Origin: Akebia trifoliata
Lineage: Eukaryota > Streptophyta > Magnoliopsida > Ranunculales > Lardizabalaceae
Reading direction: 5' to 3'
Assembly: GCA_017979445.1 (NCBI GenBank)
Contig: CM030714.1
Location: 2,046,001 to 2,110,000 of the forward strand
Length of the DNA: 64,000 nucleotides
The notes beneath the pieces were generated by a model. That model was not told the origin of the DNA. It was given only the letters and a program-made list of their open reading frames with translations, and made no database searches. Position numbers and translations under genes: made by a program. This document shows, in pieces, positions 12,153-32,778 of the stretch. The stretch's first letter is position 1. Each line of letters opens with the position of its first letter.

Positions 12153-13587
12153 CTAAGTAATATTTCAGAGTTGAAATATCACTCGTCTTTTAATTGTTTG
12201 TTTAAATAGGCTTTTTAGCTATGCACCCTAGAATTCTTTTTAAAGTACACCCTGGAATTCTTTAAATTTTAAGCATAATAAACAAAAAAAAAAAAAATAA
12301 TAATAATAATTCCTCAATTTGATAGATAACATCTTTTTTTTTTTCTATCAACACTTAGGTTCTTGACTTGTTTTATAATTAAAATAGAAATTAATTGAAC
12401 GATTTGAATCAACCAGATTAAATTATTAATTTAAAAAAAATAATAATATAAGAAATCTAGTGGTTTACTTTTTTTTAGGTTCCATAATTAACTAATCTTC
12501 ATGCATGATTTAGTGAAATACCCTTACAATTTAGTGAAAATCAAATTGAAATTAATCTAGCATTTATAATAAAAACAAGATGTATAGTAAAGAAAAAAAA
12601 ATTGTATGCCTAATTAAGTAGCAAGATCAAGTACTGCACACTTACCTGTTGTGATAGTCGTATTTGTTAATGGCGAAGTTGGTGGTGGTGGTGATGGCGA
12701 TGGTGGCGGAGGTGGTGGAGATTGATAGAAAGGACTAATCTCGTACCTCAAATAACAACTTGGTTGAATAACTCTCCCACCTTGTTTTCCATCACAACAA
12801 GTAGGAATCTTATTCACAGCAACTCTTAAGCATCTGTCGCAATCAAATTGAGATAAATCTGGTGTGCACTGCACCAGCCCATATATTTTCTGAAAGTTAG
12901 TAACGTCTGCTTCTTGAGTTGCAAATTTAAGAGTAGAAGACCCATTTGCAGCTCTTGTTACAAGCCCATCCATCAACCGTTCAGTATTGAATTAAACTGA
13001 TTTGGGTTTGATAAGTTGTTTGTATTCCACATAAAGAGAGTCGGATTGTCTTGCATAGTGGAGAAGATGGATCGATTGGAGTACCTTAACATGCACTCAT
13101 CATACCCTACAATTGGCTCTTTCTGTGTTGGACAACGTTGAGTGATTTCTTTGCTTGCTGTGTCCACACAATTCTTACACACATCAGCTGTAACATCTCC
13201 TCTACAAAGGAAAAGGCCATATGCTTTATCAGGAGGGTTTTGGCCTATAGTGGTGTTGAAAAAATGAATATTGGGTGTGGCATTAGAAGATAAAGAAGAG
13301 AGTAGTGGGTTGAGATTAAAACGAAATTGGCTATTATTAGTGTAATTAGCTCCTTCACAGAAGTTGTATAGAAAGGTGGGTGGGGTTTGGGCAATTGTGA
13401 GACCACCATGAATGACGATGGAGCAAAGAAATAAGAGAAATTTGAAGAAAAAACCCATTGTTTGTTTTTGGGCCAATTTGGATTGAAAGGATGTAAATGT
13501 GAAGGTTTTAGTAGTATGGATTGATGAAGATGAATCAATGGGTGTGAAATTATCTTGAGAAGACCAGGAAGACTCAACATTTGGAAG

Positions 13588-13631
13588 AGTCAAAGTCAAG
13601 CTCTCTCTCTCTCTGGAAGAATCAAAGTCAA
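13588..13631 (-). promoter_or_regulatory. W-box cluster upstream of CRK unit 1
   Basis: On the minus strand, two TTGACT motifs stand back to back (complement of 13588-13599), with a further TTGACT at 13626-13631. They lie about 130-170 bp upstream of the ATG and next to a CT-rich tract. TTGAC[CT] is the core of the W-box bound by WRKY factors, and CRK genes are often defence-induced (family knowledge). Whether these sit in the promoter or in the 5' UTR is not known. Confidence 0.45.
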
Positions 13632-14479
13632 GCTCTCTCTCTCTCTCATACATGATGAAAAAGAGATGGGGACAGAAGTGAAATATCGAAGGAAAATGCT
13701 CAAGGATTGGTTGGACTTTGGATGTATCTGGTGGACTTGGAAGGATTGGTTGGATGTACGTGTCAGTTTTGTACTGGTGATTAAAGTTATGATGTGGGAA
13801 ACAACTCAGAGAACTGGTAAACGTGTGAAGTACGTTGGACCCTTGATGGCTTCTTCATCGGCACCGTAACCTCCCGTGTTTGGTTTGGGAGATTTACAAA
13901 ATAGTGATCAAATTTTGACGAATCTACGGTTCCGGCTCACTGTTCATTTTAATTGTCACATTAACCTTGTGAAATTGTCACTTTAAAACAGTTGAGATCG
14001 TTACCCATCTGATTTTTTTTCTAAAGAAAACGGGGTCATTCACGTGTTGGTAATTAAAATAAGTAAGTAGTCGGAATGTAAATAATACATTTTCAGCTCA
14101 CAAAATGGTAACTCACCCGTTTTGTAAGAGAGTATAATGAAAATGATAGAAATATCCCCATCTCATAATGGCGTAGAGTTGTGATGAATGCACACGGTAA
14201 ATAACATGGGGTTGATGTAGGAAGGGCATAAAAATATATATATTTTTCTTCGAAATACACAAGGAAAAGATATGTGATTTTTTGCTCATGCTATGTTAAC
14301 CACATTCAAACTACGTATGATTTACCCTGTGCATTTATCAGTCCTGATTTTCTGACGCCCCCTTTGACACACGCCCCATACATGATAGGTGCTATAATCA
14401 AAGATTTTATTCTCCAGATACACAACTCTACATCCCCATAAATATGTGTATTTTTTTCCTACTTGTAGTCAAAGGAAAA

Positions 14480-14650
14480 ATTGGAGTGACATTAAAATTG
14501 ATGTCCCGTCACACTTTGTTGACTTGATGTGTGTATGAAACTATAAATGCTTTTCATTGAGATACATGTGAAAATCATCAACGGTTATGTGTGCACCTCC
14601 ACATTAGCAAAGTGTGAAACAATGTCAATTTTAAAATCACTCCAGCATGA
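14480..14650. repeat. Fold-back MITE, unit 1 copy
   Basis: The arms ttggagtgacattaaaattg and aattttaaaatcactccagc are near complements, around a core with gcttttcattgagatacatg. The copy in unit 2 is at 29236-29408, and a diverged relative lies at about 40895-41020. The core word (gatgctttt.at.gagata) is shared with the repeats in the CXXS1 intron. Confidence 0.65.
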
Positions 14651-16436
14651 CTCACAACTAAATAGTGAAATTCAATTTTCAAGAATACATTTATTGGTAA
14701 AGTAATTTTTGGCTTAGGCGTTCGATCTAAAGTTAGTAGGGCATGAAATGGGATCAGATTTTATTCAGAATTCGAAATTAGTGGGTATGGACCCTTGGAG
14801 TAGACCAGAATAGAAAAATGGGTTGAATATGGATTGATATCCTATGATCGGAGTTAGATACGGATCCATCCCTATATCTGTCTAGATTCAAATGATATAT
14901 TGCTATGAAAATTATATTTTTATGTTTTTCAATATATCTTTTCTGTACTACCTTTCTATAACATGAATTCTTATAAAATAAAAGAATTATAATAGTAAAA
15001 TAGAATAATATATTAATTGAAAAAGAAATATGACAAAAAAAAAAAAAAGTTGAACGGATTGAAGTCATCCAAATCCAATCGACCCGAATCAAATATTTCC
15101 ATCGGGTCAAATCTGGATTTAGTGAAAGGAAATTGGTTCAGATATGGTTTTAGCTAATGAGATATGAATTGGATTTAGATATAGATCTGAATAAAAATTG
15201 GATATGGATGTACTTAGATCCAGTTGAACCCAACCTCTTTTAAGCAGTACCTACTAGATGCCTGCACCGCAGACTCTTTGATGCTTAAGTCAGTAAAAAT
15301 GATAGAAAAAGTAGGTGACTTAGAGTGTAGGGTTCGAATGTTTTTACATTGTTTTTTTCTTATTTGAGGTTCTTATTTATAATGGAAGTACATGGAATCC
15401 TTTTGGCCTCTTTTTATGGTAGGTTGAGCATATTTATAGATTTTCGTTCAATGGAGGTTTTCCCTGACTTTTCGGCATTTGAGTTGATCTTAAACCTTTA
15501 TTCGTACAACATACTTCCCTACGACACTAATTTATATAGATCAGCTGGCGAGTGAAAATCTCATTTTGATCAAAGAGTGACACATGGCAACCTAGGATAG
15601 ACATTTTTATCCTTTACAATTTCCCCTTTTCGCAAGTTTAGGAGAAGGCTCAAGCTTGCAAGAACTCTTTGAAGACACGTGTTACTTGTTGATTATTTCC
15701 ATGTTAACGAGCTCTACTCCTCCAAGTATGAACTTTTGAGCATTTTCTTATTATTAATGTTGTACCACATGTTGCAATTTTATTAAAAAAAAATCCCTTG
15801 GAGTTTTGACAACTCCAAGGGAACCTTATTTTATCAAGTTTTTTACCTAGAAAACCTTTGAGTGGAAATCCATGTCATAAAATTCAAATTGATGTGTTGA
15901 TTTGTTACTCAACAAACCTTAGAGAAGATCCTAACCACATCAATTTGTGGCATCCAAAAACATCATGATATGATGCTACAAGTTTATAGAGGACAAAATT
16001 TAAAGAACTTTGAAAAAAGGTTAGTTTCAAAGTTGAATTTTAGTTTTAAATTTGAGAGTTCAATAGCCATCTATTTTTAACACCTTGGATCAAACTTAAA
16101 AAAGATTTTCTTTTTCTTTTTAATATGATTTTTTCCATAAAATTTAGAAGGCTGTGTTGGATTATCAATTTGATAATCCATGTGGGCCTAACGACTCTTA
16201 GTAAGATTTGAAATCTACTACCCTAATCATGCTAGCATGACTCATAAAGTTATAGTAACAAACTTGGGGGGTGTTTGGTTTGGATTCTAGATTCTGATAC
16301 ATCGTTTGGTTGAAATTATCCATTTGATTTTTTTCGTTATTAGAAATCAAAATCATTGAGAATCAGAAACAATTCTCAAACCATTTCTCATGATTCTCTC
16401 ACTCTATCCACTTATGACGATCCTAAAATAATATTT

Positions 16437-16485
16437 TAATAATAATAATAATAATAATAATATTAATATTAATAATAATAATAAC
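16437..16485. repeat. (TAA)n microsatellite
   Basis: A run of aat/taa triplets, interrupted once. The counterpart in unit 2 (31203-31240) is uninterrupted and of different length. Confidence 0.85.
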
Positions 16486-17379
16486 TCGTGATAAAACACA
16501 TGATCTCTACTGTGTAAACAAAAAAATAAAAATAAAAATAAAAAAATCCAACGATCGAGATTTATACATATCCCCATAACACCCATCTCATAGATACTTA
16601 TCTCAAAGATAAATCTTAACTGTTGGATTTTGTATTTAAATGGTTGAGATTATTTATTTTTTCATTAGTCATTTTTCATGGGTTACCGAATCCTAACCCT
16701 AATAATAATAAAAATACCAATCTATAATTAATTACAATTATAACAAATAATAATAGTGGTGGTAATAATAATAATAATAATTTTCTTTATATAAAATTAC
16801 AAAATCATCATAATTTTTTGGCTAATGTTAACATGCTCCTTGTAATTCACTTGAAGAATAATAGAAAAGGTCCTAAATCCTTTTTCTTTTAATTTTGTTC
16901 CAAAAATATTTGATTTCAGTTCTAATTTTTTTTCCCTTGGATGCTTTGAATTTTGGTCACCCTACCACTTATTATTGTTAGGGGAGCACTTCACTTAACA
17001 AGTACACATATAAAATATATGCAGAAAAGAAAATAATATATAGGAGCGTAATTATATTATTGAATTTTTGATTCTCGAATTTTTTGTATAAAAAGTATAA
17101 TACCCATATAAAGTATATGCCACATATTATCATTTTACGTATATTTGATTTTGCAATCTGAAATAGAATAGAACTCGGATTTTTCACATATCGAATTTAA
17201 TTTGCAAGAAGAGTATGAGTAGTATTTTAGAAAACTGAATAGTGGTTTGAAAGCGGAACCCATTAGCCAGAGGAGGAAGAAGTTGTGACTTTGAAGGAAA
17301 CTATTAACGCTCTTGGAGCTTTCATTTTTTAATGGGACAAGTATGTCCTTCATGAAACAAAACAATTATCAATCCTGTC

Positions 17380-17700
17380 CCCGATTTTTATCTTCCATCG
17401 AACACATCAAATTAGGACTTTATTTCTATAGTTAGAAATCTAGGGTTCTTCAAGGGGGATTTTGAACCGAAAGAGGATCGTGCCTTTCCATCAATCAGGA
17501 CTCAGGAGGTGAGTTTCTTCTGCGTTTATTCTCCAGCTTCAAAATTTTTTTTCTTGGTTTTTTATTTGATTTCGTATTATAATCTCTCAAACAGAGAACA
17601 AATTCAGGGTTTTGGGATTTTTTGGTTTCAGATCTTTTGCTTTCGTATTTAAAGAAAGGATGATCTACTGAGACTAGATCTAGAACTCCATGTTAGAACT
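17380..17700 (+). other. 5'-UTR-like leader with a splice donor, duplicated
   Basis: The + strand has ctagggttcttcaaggggga, a purine-rich stretch, then caggag followed by gtgagtttcttctgcg. This is the typical look of a plant non-coding first exon and its donor, with aggg-type leader words and a T-rich intron after it. The same segment is at about 32210-32560 in unit 2. No coding exon follows in either place, so it may be the stranded promoter and leader of a lost gene. This is an inference from composition only. Confidence 0.3.
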
Positions 17701-19494
17701 TTTGGGTTTTGATGAAGAATCGGATTTTTCTTGTTAGAACTCCATTTTTCTTCGTGATCCATATTTTACTTACTTTTATATATATTTTTTTATTATTAAT
17801 AAAATTTAATTCTTAAATTTTTTTCTTTGTTTCCCTGACTCTGCCCATTTTTCCGAAGTTTTCTCTTACTGAATTATTCCCCAATTTTGACTTTGTCACT
17901 ATGCTTACAAAGGAAGCAAATTTTTTTTTTTTTACAAAAACAAATCTGAGAGATGAGTTGATCAAGAGTGAGGATCCTAATCAAAGCAACCGATCAATTG
18001 AAAAAAAATAAAGAGACAATACTGTAAAAGACCTATTTCTTGAAAATTTGTACCAAAAAGCCCCTTCCAAAAAAAAAATCACCCTTTAGTATTTTTTTTA
18101 TTATCAAATATTAGTCTAAAAATGATTTTTGAAGCGAAAAATATAGTAATTACCCTTTCAACAATTTTTGATGTTTAAAAAAATATGTTTATTTGAGAAT
18201 ATTTTTGGTACTCCTATGTTTTAAAATTAATGACATGCCCCTTGATTATGGGCATCTCTTACATAATAATGACAAACGAGATATAAATGACAAAAAATTC
18301 TTGTTTACTCTTCTCAAAACTAGTAATCTTTAACGCACATAGATAAAGCTTAAGATGGGTTGGATTTTATCCAAAATCTAAGTGATCCAAGTTTGATTTT
18401 TAGTGGATTTGATTTCTTCAAACATATCCGAATTAAAATATGGGTTGATGTCCTTTGACTCGAGTCGGATATGGATCCATCCCTATATCTACCTATATTT
18501 GAATTATATATTATTTTGTATGTTGTATGTTATATTTTTATATTTTTTAATCTATCATTCATCAACCAATGAGTACTAGGTGTAGTGGTCAAAGTTTTTT
18601 TTCAAAAGGGGAGGGGTCTTGAGTTCAAATCACATTTAAGCCACATTTTTTATAAATTACTTTGTAATGGTTTGAAATTATCCGACTTGATCGGCTTCAA
18701 TCAATTAATTCGGGTAGATCGGATCCGGATATGGGTTTAATGAAAGTTAAAAAAAAAAAAATTGGATATGGTTTGAACTATTAGGATCCGAGTCTAAATT
18801 TGGACTCGAATTAAAATTTTGGATATGGGTACACATATCCAGCCCAAATCCAACCCTTTTTAAGCCCTACACATAGATAATGATGACTACAACAGTGATG
18901 ATGATGGAAATGAGTATGGTTATTATCACCATCAAACTGATTTGATTTATGTATGTTAGATTTATTAAAATATATAAATACTTTTCTTTAATTAAAACAT
19001 AATTTTAAAACTCGATTTGAATGTTCATTGAATTGACTCAACTCAAAAAATGAACAAGTCGACCTAAATGAGTCAAATAAAATTATATTGAATTTATAAA
19101 TAACTTTTAATAAATAAAAATATTTATTTTTTATTTTTCATAGAAATATTTTTAGATAAAACCAATTTGTAAAGTTGTTAAAAGGGTATTTTAGGTATTA
19201 GTTTTCAAAGAATCTTCAAAAGAATTTTAGTAAGTTAATACTTTATGCAGTAGGATTTAGATGGTCCGTATTATTTATTAGGGGACCATTCATTGCATAT
19301 TCTCAATAAAGAGTCCTTCACAAGTCATTGTCCCAAAAATAAAATACATTAGGATCCACCATCTATCCCAAAAGGTGACCTGTTAGAAAGGGCTTAAGTA
19401 ATACTTGGGAGCAGGCGAATCCCGTACTCAACAACACCTTCTCACCCAAAGGGTGGAAAGAATCAAACTTGTAACCTATACGGATCTTCCTTAG
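17701..19494. other. Intergenic repeat DNA at the end of CRK unit 1
   Basis: No gene was recognised. The stretch includes AT-rich repeat words (ggatccggatatgg type, 18340-18870) related to those at 14700-15250. Its tail (18950-19490) matches 32775-33370 in unit 2 and ends in a gatcttcc motif just before the unit junction. Confidence 0.55.
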
Positions 19495-19690
19495 GGTATT
19501 TCTCAAAGAATAATGCTGAAGTGACCAAAGGCAGCATTTGACGGAATATTTTTCATCAACTTAATTATCTCAGCTTGCCATGTCGATGTAACTGGTGCAA
19601 TGTTACCAATATCATCTCCTTTACATTGAATGAGACGGAAGACTTCAAATGGGCTTTCACCTGTGATTGTGTTGTAGAAGCCAGTGAAGG
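19495..19690 (-). pseudogene. Second copy of the DUF26 fragment, further truncated
   Basis: Positions 19525-19690 match 3917-4091 closely (the segment coding for ECKG-type DUF26 residues), but both sides are lost. On the left, the match is replaced by about 30 bp equal to 2103-2136, the MITE end in the CXXS1 intron. On the right, the sequence jumps across about 225 bp, from the unit 1 equivalent of 4091 to 4316, at a run of five or six G bases common to both breakpoints. It is non-functional. Confidence 0.7.
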
Positions 19691-20933
19691 GGGGTTATGT
19701 GTCTCTTTAGTGCAAATAAGTGCTCATGGATTTTATCTACTATTTCATTGAAATATAGTAAATCTTTGACTATCTTTTGTTGGTAGAGGATAGACACCTT
19801 CCAATTCTGTTTAGCGTTTTTTTTTTCTTCCTGGCTGTAACAAAGAATTCTGTGGGTTATATCTCTCTTATCACAGGGGATGCATATTTTATATGTATTT
19901 TTTATAATTAATAAAATTCAATTAATTTTTTTTTCTTCACTGTATTCCTAACTTTGCCAAATTTTACCCATTTTTTCCAAAGCTTTCCCTTGTTGAATTA
20001 TTCCCCCAGAGACATGAAGTGATCAAGGGTAAGGAACCTATTCAAAGTGACCGAGCAATTGAAAAAATATAACTACTTTAGGGGGAACTTTAGGATCCAC
20101 TTGTCATCACTGTTCAATAGAATTCAACTGCAATGAAAGGCTAAATTAAAATGAGTATTGTTAATTAGAGGCCGACATTGACATTATGAGAAGAATGTGG
20201 TTCACCTTTAAAGATGATTTTGTTGTTGTTGTTGCTAATTTAGGGTTTCTCCACACTTTCTTAGGACAAGACTTGTCTCTACGGTTGCACCGTTGAACCC
20301 ATGAAAGTTTTGCAATGTGCAACAAGGTCAGTCAGGATGCCACCAAGTTTTTAACACACACTTGAACATGAATCAAGTAGACTATTTATTCAATTAATAT
20401 TACAAACCCCGGCCGGTCCAAGGCTTTCTTGCTACATATCACACTTTCTAGGGTCCATTGTTAGGCTTGGAGCCCATCAGCCTTCAGCTATTGAACTCTT
20501 AAGGGCGAGGAGTGACCTGTCAATAATGAAGAAATGCTCGAATCCAATAGCTAGAGTGTGTGCTTAGGTCCGCTAAAGATAGGGCCAACCCATTCTTCAT
20601 ATTGTTCCCAAAGTCCATTTTCAAATTGAGAAAAACATACGCACACAACACTTATTATTTGTTGATATATAAAATAAAAGGATCCTTTATCCTTGAATGT
20701 TTACAACACACATTGCCATAGTCTTCAAAAAGATAATTGTTTATGGGAAGAGAAAAGTGCTACTTATGGCCAAGTTTCTGAAGATCTTCCTTGCATTGGC
20801 TGCAATGAAGTTCAGACGTTCTCCCAGTACATATAACTCAAGCTCACTTATCGACTTAAATGGCTGTTACAAAACCTAGTTAATGTCTTAAAGCACAAGT
20901 TATTTTTAACTGAACAAGTACTTCTGTTTGCTA

Positions 20934-28188
<7,255 letters not shown>

Positions 28189-28317
28189 TGTTTGTTTTTG
28201 GGCCTATTTGGATTGCAAGGATGTAAATGTGAAGGTTTTAGTAGTATGGATTGATGAAGATGAATCAATGGGTGTGAAATTATCTTGAGAAGACCAGGAA
28301 GACTCAACATTTGAAAG

Positions 28318-28329
28318 AGTCAAAGTCAA
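28318..28329 (-). promoter_or_regulatory. Double W-box upstream of CRK unit 2
   Basis: Back-to-back TTGACT motifs (minus strand) about 130 bp upstream of the ATG, identical in position to those of unit 1, followed by a (CT)n tract at 28334-28358. They are candidates for WRKY binding; no experimental support can be read from sequence. Confidence 0.45.
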
Positions 28330-28359
28330 GCGGTCTCTCTCTCTCTCTCTCTCTCTCTT

Positions 28360-31202
28360 CATAAATGATGAAAAAGAGATGGGGACAGAAGTGAAATATC
28401 GAAGGAAAATGCTCAAGGATTGGTTGGACTTTAGATGTATCTGGTGGACTTGGAAGGATTGGGTGGATGTACGTGTCAGTTTTGTACTGGTGATTAAAGT
28501 TATGATGTGGGAAACAACTCAGAGTACTAGTAAACGTGTGAAGTACGTTGGACCCTTGATGGCTTCTTCATCGGCACCGTAACCTCCCCTGTTTGGTTTG
28601 GGAGATTTACAAAATAGTGATCAAATATTGACGAATCTACGGTTTCGGCTCACTGTTCATTTTAATTGTCACGTTAAACTTGTGAAATTGTCACTTAAAA
28701 CAGTTGAGTTCGTTACTCATCTGAATTTTTTTCTAAAGAAAACGGAGTCATTCACGTTTTGGTAATTAAAATAAGTAAGTAGTCGGAATGTAAATAATAC
28801 ATTTTCAGCTCACAAAATGGTAACTCACCCGTTTTGTAAGAGAGTATAATGAAAATGATAGAAACGTCCCCATCTTCAATTTCTTGTCTCATAATGGCGT
28901 AGAATTGTGATGAATGCACACAATAAGTAATATGTGGTTGACGTAGCAAGGGCATAAAAACATATATTTTTCTTCAAAATACACAAGGAAAAGATTTGCG
29001 GGTTTGTGCTTTGACTATGTTAGCCACATTCAAATTATGTATGATTTACTGTGTGCATTTATCATTATTCAATGGCGTATTCTCCCAATAGCGGTATTTT
29101 TTTGACACCACCCCCCAGTGACACACGCCCCCATACATGATAGGTGTTACAATCATAGATTTTGTTATCGGGATACTCAACTTTACATCCCCATAAATAT
29201 GTGCATTTTTTTTCCTACTTGTAGTCAAAGGAAAAATTGGAGTGACATTAAAATTGATGTCCTATCACAGTTTGTTGACTTGATGTGTGTATGAAATCAT
29301 AGATGCTTTTCATCGAGATACATGTAAAAATCATCAACGGTTATGTGTGCACCTCCACATTAGCAAAGTGTGAAACAATGTCAATTTTAAAATCACTCCA
29401 GCATGACTCACAATTAAACAGTGAAATTAATTTTTTCAAGAATACATTTATTGGTGAAGTAATTTTTGGCTTAGGCGTTCGATTTAATGTTAGTAGGGCA
29501 TGAAATGGGATCAGATTTTTTTTGGAATTCGAAATTAGTGGGTATGGACCCTTGGACTAGACCAGAATAGAAAAATAGGTTGAATATGGGTTGATGTCCC
29601 ATGATCTGAGTTAGATACAGATCCATGTTTATATTTGTCTGAATATGGGCATGATATATTGCTTTGAAAATTATATTTTTATGTTTTTCAATATATCTTT
29701 TCTGTACTATTTTAATATAACATGAATTCTTATAAAATAAAAGAATTATAATAGTAAAATAGAATAATATAATAATTGAAAAAGAAATATGGTAAAAAAA
29801 AAAAAAAAAGTTGAATGGATTGAAGTCATCCAAACCCAATCGACCCGAATAAAGTATTTCGATCGAGTCAAATCCGGATTTAGTGAAAGGAAACTGGTTC
29901 AGATATGGTTTTAGCTAATGAGATATGAATTGGATTGGATACAAATCTGAATAAAAATAGGATTTGGATGTATTCAAATCCAATTGAATCCAACCTATTT
30001 TAAGCAGTACCTACTAGGTGCCTGCACCGCAGACTCTCTAATTCTTAAGTCAGTAAAATTGATAGATAAAGTAGGTGACTTAGAGCGTAGTGTTGGAATG
30101 TTTGTACCTTTTTTATTTTTTCTTATTTGAGGCTCTTATTTATAATGAAAGTGCATGGAATCCTTTTGGCTTCCTTTTATGGTAGGTTGAGCATATTTAT
30201 AGATTTTTCGTTCAATGGAGGTTTTCCTGACTTTTCGGGATTTGAGTTGATCTTAAACCTTTATCTGTACAACATAGTTCCCTATGACCCATATCTATAT
30301 AGATCAGTTGGGGAGTGAAAATCTCATCTTGATCAAAGGGTGACACATGGCAGCCTAAGATAGACATTTTTATCCTCTACAATTTCCCCATTTCACAAGT
30401 TTAGGAGAAGGCTCAAGCTTGCGAGAACTCTTTGAAGACATGTGTTACTCGTTGATAATTTCCATGTTAACGAGCTCTATTCCTCCGAGTATGAACTTTT
30501 GAGCCTTTTCTTATTATTAATGTTGTACCACATGTTGCAATTTTATTAATAAAAAACTCCCTTGGAGTTTTGACAACTCCAAGGGAACCTTACTTTATCA
30601 AGATTTTTATCCAGCAAATCTTTGAGTGGAGATCTACGTCATAAAATTCAAATTGATGCGTTGATTTGTTACTCAACAAACTTTGGAGAGGATCCTAACC
30701 GTATTAATTTGTGGCATCCAAAAACATCATGATATGATACTACAGGTTTATAGAGGACAAAATTTAAAGAATTTTGAAAAAAAAATGTTTGTTTTCAAAG
30801 TTGAATTTTAATTTTTAATTTGGGAGTTCAGTAATCATATATTTTTAACACCTTGGATCAAATTCAAAAAAGATTTTCTTTTTCTTTTGAATATGATTTT
30901 TTCAATGAAATCTAGAAGACTGTGTTGAATTGTCAATTTGATAATCCATGTGGGCCTAACGACTCTTAGTAAGATTTGAAATCTACTACCCTAATCATAC
31001 TAGTGTGACTCATAAAGTTATAGTAACAAACTTGGGGGGCATTTGGTTCGGATTCTAGAATCTGATGCATCGTTTGGTTCAAATTATTGATTTGATTTTT
31101 TCGTTATTAGAAATCAAAATCATTGAGAATCAGAAACAGTTCTCAAACCATTTATCATGATTCTCTCACTCTATCCACTTATGACGATCCTAAAATAATA
31201 TT

Positions 31203-31243
<41 letters not shown>

Positions 31244-32700
31244 CGTTGGGATCTTGTGACTCGTGATAAAACACATGATCTCTACTGTGTAAACAAAAAA
31301 ATAAAATAAAAAATCCAACGATGGAGAATTATACATATCCCCATAACACACATCTCATACATACTTATCTCAAAGATAAATCTCAACTGTTGGATTTTGT
31401 ATTTAGATGGTTGAGATCATGTATTTTTTTCATTAGTCATTCTTCATGGGTTACCAAATCCTAACCCTAATAATAATAAAAATACACATCTATAATTAAT
31501 TACAATTATAACAAATAACAATAGTGGTGGTAATAATAATAATAGTTTTCTTTATATAAAATTACAAAATCATCATAAGTTTTTTGGATAATGTTAACAT
31601 GTTTCTTGTAATTCACTAGTAAAATAATTGAAAAGGATCAAAATCCTTTTTCTTTTAATTTTGATCCAAAAATATTTGATTTCTGTTCTAATTTTTTTTT
31701 TCTTCACTTGGAGGCTTTAAATTTTGGTCACCCTACCACTTATTATTATTCTTAGAGGAGCACTTCACTTAACTAATAAACGTATAAAATATATGCAGAA
31801 AAGTAAACAATACATAGGAGCATAATTATATTACTGAATTTTTGATTCTCGAACTTTTTGCATGTAACGTATAATACATAATATACATATAAAGTATATG
31901 TCACATATTTATCATTTTACGTATATTTGATCAGTTTTTTGCAACCGAAACAGAATAGAACTCAGATTTTTCATGTATCGAATTTTTATCGTATTCCAAA
32001 TTGCTAAGAAGGGTATGAATAGTGTTTTAGAATAATGAACAGTGATTTGTAAGTGGAACCCATTGGCCGTTGGAGTAGAAAAGTTGCTTGGAACCTTCAT
32101 TTTGAAGAAGTTGTGAATTTGAAGGCAACTTTTAAAGCTCTTGGAGCTTTCAATTTTTAATGGGACAAGTATGTCCTCCGTGAAACAAAGCAATTATCAA
32201 TCCTGTCCCCGATTTTTTATCTTCCATCGAACACATCAAATTAGGGCTTTATCTCTATCGCTAGTAAAAAAAAACGGAAGGATTTTGAAGAAATCTAGGG
32301 TTCTTCAAGAGGGATTTTGAACCGAAAGAGGATCGTACCTTTGCATCAATCAGGAGGTAAGTTTCTTCTGCGTTTATTCTCCATCTTCAAAATTTTTTTT
32401 CTTGGTTTTTTATTTGATTTCGTATTATAATCTCTCAAACAGAGAACAAATTCAGGGTTTTGGGGTTTTTTGGTTTCAGATTTTTTGCTTTGGTATTTAA
32501 AGAAAGGATGATCTACTGAAACTAGATTTAGAACTCCATGTTACAACTTTTGGGTTTTGATGAAGAATCGGATTTTTCTTGATAGAACTCCATTTTTCTT
32601 CGTTAGGAAATCTGCTTGCCTCTCCCCAATAGAATTCGAACTCTTAATAGGATACATAGATGCCACACAATGATGGGCTAAGTTCGTGATCCATATTTTA
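28360..32700. other. 5' flank of CRK unit 2
   Basis: No gene was found. It is colinear with 13632-17760, with the same MITEs (29236-29408), (TAA)n run (31203-31240) and leader-like segment (about 32210-32560). Near 32606-32685 it gains a short insertion, resembling 2880-2945, that unit 1 lacks. Confidence 0.6.
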
Positions 32701-32778
32701 CTTGAGACAAACGGTGTGTCGCAATGTGAGTCGAAATAGGGGTCGTAATAACGCTATCCTATATATATATATATATTA
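32701..32778. repeat. Right-end fragment of a TA-associated fold-back element
   Basis: The words ggtgtgtcgca and gggtcgtaataacgc followed by (TA)n match the right end of the complete element at 48280-48660. Only the terminal 50-60 bp is present, so it is a deletion remnant. Confidence 0.6.

Larger units (their letters stand above)
13632..17379. other. 5' flank of CRK unit 1
   Basis: No gene was found. The flank is colinear with 28360-32210 in unit 2. It holds a fold-back MITE (14480-14650, starting ttggagtgacattaaaattg, copy at 29236-29408), AT-rich repeat DNA at 14700-15250 with many ggatttggat-type words, and an (ATA)n run near 16437-16480 that differs in length from its counterpart at 31203-31240. 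Short open frames here are not conserved as proteins. Confidence 0.6.

Noticed and set aside
13555..13869. Open frame upstream of CRK unit 1, with similar frames at 28379-28582 and in unit 3
   Set aside because: It is similar in units 1 and 2 only because the DNA is duplicated. It overlaps the CRK 5' region, has no recognisable domain, and is broken in unit 3.
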